From assembly GCA_030834765.1 (NCBI GenBank), contig JAUQXG010000125.1:1-8922 (forward strand): a stretch of 8,922 nucleotides of DNA, in the 5' to 3' direction. The DNA comes from Lutispora sp. (lineage in GTDB: Bacteria; Bacillota; Clostridia; Lutisporales; Lutisporaceae). Position numbers and translations under genes: made by a program. The notes below the pieces were generated by a model that saw nothing but the letters and a program-made list of their open reading frames with translations, searched no databases and was not told the origin of the DNA. Below are positions 5,378 through 8,922 of this stretch, one piece after another; positions within the stretch are counted from its first letter, which is position 1, and each line of letters starts with the position of its first letter.

Positions 5378-6263
5378 AACTGTTAAATATTACTTTGTAG
5401 AAAGCATAAAAAGCTTCTTTAGGAATAGGTTTATGAGTTTAGCATCGGTAACTTCCATTACTGCTACATTGTTAGTTATAGGGATATTTGTGATGCTCGC
5501 TCTTAATTTTGATTATATAGCAACGAATATTGAGTCTCAAGTAGAGATGAAGGCTTTCCTAGTGGATGGGCTGGGGCAAGATGTAATTGAATCCATGAAG
5601 AAAAATGTAGAATCATTAGATGGAGTTAAAACTGTAACTTTTGAATCAAAAACACAAGCATTGGAAAAATTTAAAGAAAAATTTAATAATAATTCATATT
5701 TGCTTGAAGGCTTAGATGATAGGAATCCACTTCCAGATTCGCTGATTGTTACAATGATATCTCCTAATAATGCAAAGGAAATTTCAGAAAGCATATCAAA
5801 GATGTCAGATGTTGAGAATGTAGTTTACGGTAAAGAAGTATTAGATAAGCTCTTGAAGATTACCTATGCCCTCAGGGTAGGATGTTTACTTCTGATTGCT
5901 GTTTTACTGATTATTTCTACTTTTATCATTGCAAATACAATAAAATTAACAGTTTTTGCGAGAAGAAGAGAGATTTCTATTATGAAATTTGTTGGAGCTA
6001 CAGATTGGTTTGTCAGGTGGCCATTTATTATTGAAGGTGTGGTTATTGGAATCATTGGCAGCATCATAACTGTGCTTGCTTTGAGTTCAGTATATATGTA
6101 TTTTGTTAAGACCTTATCAGGTTCTATGCTAGGGATTATGAGCTTTACCATAATGCCTTTCTCTGAAATAGTGATTGACACTACATTTTTTGTTACTTGT
6201 ATTGGGATTTTTATCGGCTTTTTAGGCAGTGTCATTTCCGTTAGAAAATTTCTAAAAGTATAA
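5367..6263 (+). CDS. ftsX: Cell-division protein FtsX (permease-like partner of FtsE)
   Basis: A 298-residue membrane protein that passes the FtsE ATPase signal to peptidoglycan hydrolases outside the cell. It has a short basic cytoplasmic N-terminus (MKLRTVKYYFVESIKSFFRN), TM1 at about 28-49, an extracellular domain at about 50-170 (the part that contacts effectors), TM2 at about 172-194, the conserved cytoplasmic RRREISIMKFVGAT loop (199-212), TM3 at about 222-247 and TM4 at about 272-294. The four-helix FtsX plan is complete. GTG 5367 is chosen because it gives the family N-terminus and has AGAGGTG 9 bp upstream; GTG 5355 is an alternative adding four residues. The gene overlaps ftsE by 11 bp. 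The stop codon is part of a hairpin (6246-6288). Confidence 0.95.
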   Translation: MKLRTVKYYFVESIKSFFRNRFMSLASVTSITATLLVIGIFVMLALNFDYIATNIESQVEMKAFLVDGLGQDVIESMKKNVESLDGVKTVTFESKTQALEKFKEKFNNNSYLLEGLDDRNPLPDSLIVTMISPNNAKEISESISKMSDVENVVYGKEVLDKLLKITYALRVGCLLLIAVLLIISTFIIANTIKLTVFARRREISIMKFVGATDWFVRWPFIIEGVVIGIIGSIITVLALSSVYMYFVKTLSGSMLGIMSFTIMPFSEIVIDTTFFVTCIGIFIGFLGSVISVRKFLKV

Positions 6264-6288
6264 GGACATTGTCCACCTTTAGAAATTT
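6246..6288 (+). terminator. Possible terminator or processing hairpin at the ftsX stop
   Basis: AAATTTCTAAAAG (6246-6258) pairs with CTTTAGAAATTT (6277-6288) with one bulge, and an inner GGAC/GTCC stem (6264-6267 with 6271-6274) closes the top. The ftsX TAA (6261-6263) lies between the two stems. The tail ATATTTGTTATTTTAAT is only moderately T-rich and the outer stem is AT-rich, so termination may be partial. Confidence 0.4.
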
Positions 6289-6313
6289 ATATTTGTTATT
6301 TTAATAATAAGAC

Positions 6314-6342
6314 TTGATTTTGTGAGAATATTACGATAAAAT
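6314..6342 (+). promoter_or_regulatory. Promoter candidate for the NlpC/P60 gene
   Basis: TTGATT (6314-6319) and TAAAAT (6337-6342) are separated by exactly 17 bp, giving a start site near 6349 and a 5' UTR of about 47 nt. It suggests the hydrolase can be made independently of ftsEX. Confidence 0.5.
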
Positions 6343-6350
6343 TAAAATAT

Positions 6351-6367
6351 TGTTACGGAACTATTAC
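6351..6367 (+). promoter_or_regulatory. WalR-like tandem box
   Basis: TGTTAC (6351-6356), five bases, then TATTAC (6362-6367). The WalR (YycF) consensus is TGTWAH-N5-TGTWAH; the first half matches fully and the second differs at one base. WalRK controls cell-wall hydrolase genes in Firmicutes, which fits the gene that follows. Its place just downstream of the predicted -10 would suggest repression if the promoter call is right. Confidence 0.4.
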
Positions 6368-6395
6368 AGGAAAACATAAGAGGAGGATTCATATT

Positions 6396-7340
6396 TTGAG
6401 TGGAAATACACTAAAACAATGTGTTCGAGTTTTTATAACATCCCTGTTTATGATCATGTTTGGGACAAGCATCTTTGCAGATTTCGGAGACACTATTTTG
6501 AAAAATGGTGTAAATAATCCCGATGTAAAGATTTTAAAAGAAAAATTAGCCAAATTAGGCTATCTAGAAGACTCGGAATTTGATAGTGTATTTGATGACA
6601 CCACCGATAAAGCCCTTAAAAGCTTTCAAAAGGAATACAATTTAGAACCAGACGGTATGGTTGGAAAAGAAACTGCATCTGTGATTGCAACAATTGAGAA
6701 GCAGTATGAGCTTCGCACAAAGAACCCTTTAAAAAAGGATGATACTGGCGAAGAGGTAGTCGAAATTCAAAAAATGTTAATAAATTATGGACTTTTAGAT
6801 GCAACAGCTACAGGAACATACGGCGAAAAAACGGAAAAAGCTGTAATAGATTTTCAAAAGAAGTTTGGTATGGAACAAACTGGAATAGTTGACCCAATGA
6901 CTTATATGAAATTACAATCTGTTTCAAATACAGGTTTGTCAGATAGAGCTAGCGAGAGTCGAGCGAGAACAAACAGTAAATTAGTGGATTTTGCAAAGAA
7001 GTTTCAAGGTGTAAAATATGCATGGGGAGCTTCATCACCTAAAGGATTTGATTGCTCAGGATTTACTTCTTATGTATTAAAAAACTTTGGTGTAAAGTTA
7101 GATCATCAAGCCAGCAAACAATTCAATACAGGTACTAAAATTGAGAGAAGCAAACTTTGGCCAGGAGACCTTGTCTTTTTCCAAACAGGTAGGACAAGCG
7201 TTGGACATGTTGGAATATATATAGGAGATGATAAGTTCATACATGCCAGTACCAGCAAGAAGAAGGTAGTAATTGATGATTTATCATTGTACTCAAAATA
7301 TAGTACATATATTGGTGCAAGAAGATATAATTTAAATTAA
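6396..7340 (+). CDS. Secreted NlpC/P60 endopeptidase with two PG-binding domains
   Basis: A 314-residue exported cysteine peptidase expected to cut stem peptides of peptidoglycan (D,L-endopeptidase type). A signal peptide (about 1-28, hydrophobic VFITSLFMIMFGTSIFA, cleavage probable before DFGD) is followed by two peptidoglycan_binding_1 repeats: about 33-100 (DVKILKEKLAKLGYL...KALKSFQKEYNLEPDGMVG) and about 110-175 (EEVVEIQKMLINYGLL...KAVIDFQKKFGMEQTGIVD). After a short linker, the NlpC/P60 domain (about 193-312) carries Cys220 in FDCSGFTSYV, His271 in VGHVGIYIG and His283 in FIHAST, so the catalytic triad is complete. The start is TTG 6396 with a perfect AGGAGG (6381-6386) 9 bp upstream. 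Being next to ftsEX, it is a candidate effector like CwlO, although CwlO has an N-terminal coiled coil that this protein lacks; an independent LytE/YkfC-like hydrolase is equally possible. Confidence 0.93.
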   Translation: MSGNTLKQCVRVFITSLFMIMFGTSIFADFGDTILKNGVNNPDVKILKEKLAKLGYLEDSEFDSVFDDTTDKALKSFQKEYNLEPDGMVGKETASVIATIEKQYELRTKNPLKKDDTGEEVVEIQKMLINYGLLDATATGTYGEKTEKAVIDFQKKFGMEQTGIVDPMTYMKLQSVSNTGLSDRASESRARTNSKLVDFAKKFQGVKYAWGASSPKGFDCSGFTSYVLKNFGVKLDHQASKQFNTGTKIERSKLWPGDLVFFQTGRTSVGHVGIYIGDDKFIHASTSKKKVVIDDLSLYSKYSTYIGARRYNLN

Positions 7341-7370
7341 AAGGATAGGCGAGCCTATCCTTTATTTTAT
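7338..7370 (+). terminator. Intrinsic terminator after the NlpC/P60 gene
   Basis: AAAGGATAGG (7340-7349) pairs with CCTATCCTTT (7354-7363) around a CGAG tetraloop, followed by ATTTTAT. The stop codon of the gene is at the base of the stem. Confidence 0.85.
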
Positions 7371-7411
7371 CTGATTAATTTCCAAAATTATTTAATAACA
7401 ATATTTAGAAC

Positions 7412-7440
7412 TTTACACATGCATCTCTATAAGCTAGAAT
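7412..7440 (+). promoter_or_regulatory. Sigma-A promoter of the M23 peptidase gene
   Basis: TTTACA (7412-7417) and TAGAAT (7435-7440) are separated by 17 bp; each hexamer differs from consensus by one base. Transcription would start near 7447, about 40 nt before the chosen start codon. Confidence 0.65.
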
Positions 7441-7488
7441 ATAAGTGTGATTTTTAATAAGTGTTAATTTTGTTTGAAGGTGATTGTT

Positions 7489-8433
7489 TTGAAGAAAGCT
7501 ATAACTAAGAAACGATTGAAGAAGATTACTCTTCTTTTTATTCCCGAAAATGAAACGAAAGTGCGAAAGCTAAGATTGCCAATTTGGGCAATTAAGGCTA
7601 TTTTTGTTGTCTTTATTGCTTGTATATCTTTTGCATGCCTAAATATAAAAGAATCATTTAAATATAAGGCAATTGCGGCTAACAATAATAAAAAGATTTA
7701 TGAATTGACAGAGCTAAATATAGCTCAAAAGAAGCAAATTGCCAAATTACAGGATAGTACTGTTGTGATGAAAGATCAGATCGATGATAATATCAAAGTC
7801 CTTGGTGAGATTAAAAAATCAATTGGCCTTGCCAATACCAATGATAGCTTTGACAATGCCATATTAAGTGCTGAATTATCTTTACCAGAAATGATATCTG
7901 AGGGAACAAATTCACCTAGTGATATGTCTAATGAAATAGTAAAAATAAATATATCCTTAGAAAAACTTTCCGAAAAAACGATTGTACAAAAAGAAGAGAT
8001 AAAGAAATCTATGGCACCTATCAATGCAAAGCTTGCTTATTTACGTGCAGTACCAACAGGTAAACCTATTAACGATTCTATTAGCGCTGCATATGGTACA
8101 AGAATAAACCCAATTACCCATAGAGGAAGTGAATTCCATAAAGGTGTAGATCTTGGGGCGAAGTTCGGTGTTAACGTTTATGCAACAGGAGATGGTGAAG
8201 TTATTTTTGCTGGTTGGAATGGTGGATATGGAAATGTTGTTATCATATCTCATGGCTATGGTTTTACAACTCTTTATGCTCATAACTCTAAGTTACTTGT
8301 AAAAACAGGAGAAAAGGTGAAGAGGGGGCAGGCCCTTGCCAAGACAGGAAGCACTGGAAGAAGCACCGCACCTCATGTTCATTATGAAGTAAAAGTGAAT
8401 GGCAAAAATGTAAACCCAGTAAAATATTTTTAA
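7489..8433 (+). CDS. Membrane-anchored coiled-coil M23 (LytM) peptidase
   Basis: A 314-residue protein expected to sit in the cytoplasmic membrane with its catalytic domain in the wall. It has a basic cytoplasmic N-terminus, one transmembrane segment (about 33-53, LPIWAIKAIFVVFIACISFA), a helical region with likely coiled coil (about 65-110 and 148-180) and a C-terminal M23 domain (about 200-314). Zinc ligands are present: His217 and Asp221 in FHKGVDLG and His298 in PHVHYEV; His265 (LYAH) and His296 complete the active site, so it should be an active glycyl-glycine/D,D-type endopeptidase. The layout resembles EnvC-type FtsEX effectors, but those have degenerate active sites. TTG 7489 is preferred because AAGGTGA (7477-7483) is 5 bp upstream; in-frame TTG 7474 or GTG 7480 would add 5 or 3 residues. 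It has its own promoter and is separated by 57 bp from the next gene without a terminator. Confidence 0.92.
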   Translation: MKKAITKKRLKKITLLFIPENETKVRKLRLPIWAIKAIFVVFIACISFACLNIKESFKYKAIAANNNKKIYELTELNIAQKKQIAKLQDSTVVMKDQIDDNIKVLGEIKKSIGLANTNDSFDNAILSAELSLPEMISEGTNSPSDMSNEIVKINISLEKLSEKTIVQKEEIKKSMAPINAKLAYLRAVPTGKPINDSISAAYGTRINPITHRGSEFHKGVDLGAKFGVNVYATGDGEVIFAGWNGGYGNVVIISHGYGFTTLYAHNSKLLVKTGEKVKRGQALAKTGSTGRSTAPHVHYEVKVNGKNVNPVKYF

Positions 8434-8440
8434 CTAAATA

Positions 8441-8451
8441 TATAATATAAT
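8441..8451 (+). promoter_or_regulatory. Overlapping TATAAT boxes before the lipoprotein gene
   Basis: Two perfect TATAAT hexamers overlap by one base (8441-8446 and 8446-8451), 40-50 bp before the next start. No acceptable -35 box is seen 16-18 bp upstream, so this may be a chance AT-rich match or a weak internal promoter. Confidence 0.25.
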
Positions 8452-8490
8452 GTAAAATTAGATGGAATAACTTTAGATTGGAGTATTACT

Positions 8491-8922
8491 ATGAAAAAGA
8501 GAACATTATTCATAACAATTGTAATAGCAGTTTCTATTGTCACTTCAAGCTGTACAATAGGAAATATCGGCAAAAATATTTGGGAATCTAAGAATATTCC
8601 AGAAAACCCAACGCCAGTGCCTGGCGATGAGGAAGGTCAAACAACGGACCCTGACCAAATTGATATTATTGAAGATCCTAATAAATATACAGATATAGAA
8701 GGTGTGCTTACCTTCAGAGGGAATAATTATAGAACTGCTCCTGCCTATGGAAATGTAGATATTAAGGAAAATGCATTTGAAAAGCTTTGGGAGTATAAAA
8801 CTCCTGCTGGAAAAGGAATCTGGGGCGGAGGTTCGGGCTGGACAGGACAACCTGCACTGGTAAAATGGAGTAAAGATATTAAAAATATAATGAATATAAA
8901 AGAAAAGTTTAAAGCAGATGAT
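8491..8922 (+). CDS. Lipoprotein resembling PQQ-like beta-propeller proteins (5' part)
   Basis: Only the first 144 codons are in the window; the frame is open to the end. The N-terminus MKKRTLFITIVIAVSIVTSS followed by Cys21 is a lipoprotein signal, though Thr at -3 of the lipobox is not ideal. A Pro/Asp/Glu-rich linker (about 30-65) leads to GVLTFRGNNYRTAPAYG and GSGWTGQPALVKW, which I recognise from clostridial proteins annotated as PQQ-binding-like beta-propeller proteins. It would be anchored to the outside of the membrane. GGAG (8480-8483) is 7 bp before the ATG. The 57-bp gap to the M23 gene holds no terminator, so the two are probably cotranscribed, suggesting an envelope role. A true propeller cannot be confirmed because the blades lie beyond the window. 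Confidence 0.75.
   Translation, partial: MKKRTLFITIVIAVSIVTSSCTIGNIGKNIWESKNIPENPTPVPGDEEGQTTDPDQIDIIEDPNKYTDIEGVLTFRGNNYRTAPAYGNVDIKENAFEKLWEYKTPAGKGIWGGGSGWTGQPALVKWSKDIKNIMNIKEKFKADD

Noticed and set aside
5537..6235. Minus-strand frames of 85 and 123 codons within ftsX
   Set aside because: They are mirror images of the membrane-protein coding sequence, with no motifs or start signals.
8545..8850. Minus-strand 101-codon frame at the window end
   Set aside because: It is antisense to the lipoprotein gene, which has a signal peptide, ribosome-binding site and recognisable motifs.

Overview
The window is AT-rich and looks like the chromosome of a low-GC Gram-positive bacterium of the Clostridia type. 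Support for this comes from a split transketolase C-terminal subunit, a Lon-like protease of the AAA_32 type, purine-rich Shine-Dalgarno sites, frequent TTG/GTG starts and T-tract intrinsic terminators. I cannot name a genus.

Layout. Bases 1-195 are the 3' end of a transketolase C-terminal subunit, followed by a strong terminator. Bases 196-896 hold no gene I can support; most of this stretch (242-767) is a nested fold-back region whose core is a 275-bp imperfect hairpin with a perfect 24-bp base. A Lon-like ATP-dependent protease (897-3281) then converges on a minus-strand 5-formyltetrahydrofolate cyclo-ligase gene (3321-3884), with a shared hairpin between them. The cyclo-ligase gene and a small LiaF/DUF5668-like membrane protein gene (4103-4582) diverge from an intergenic region with back-to-back promoters; the cyclo-ligase leader carries a 66-nt hairpin and a possible mini-ORF.

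The second half is a cell-wall remodelling cassette, all on the plus strand: ftsE and ftsX (overlapping by 11 bp), a secreted two-PG-binding-domain NlpC/P60 endopeptidase, a membrane-anchored coiled-coil M23 (LytM) peptidase, and the start of a lipoprotein that resembles PQQ-like beta-propeller proteins and runs off the end. By analogy with FtsEX-CwlO (Bacillus) and FtsEX-EnvC (Enterobacteria), the ABC-type FtsEX complex would drive or gate peptidoglycan hydrolysis, with the two following genes as candidate effectors. A WalR-like tandem box precedes the NlpC/P60 gene. The four genes ftsE, ftsX, NlpC/P60 and M23 all appear to use TTG or GTG starts.

No CRISPR array, tRNA, rRNA, intact transposase or phage gene was seen. 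The genes belong to known families. The least explained parts are the 242-767 fold-back region and the hairpin leader upstream of the cyclo-ligase gene.
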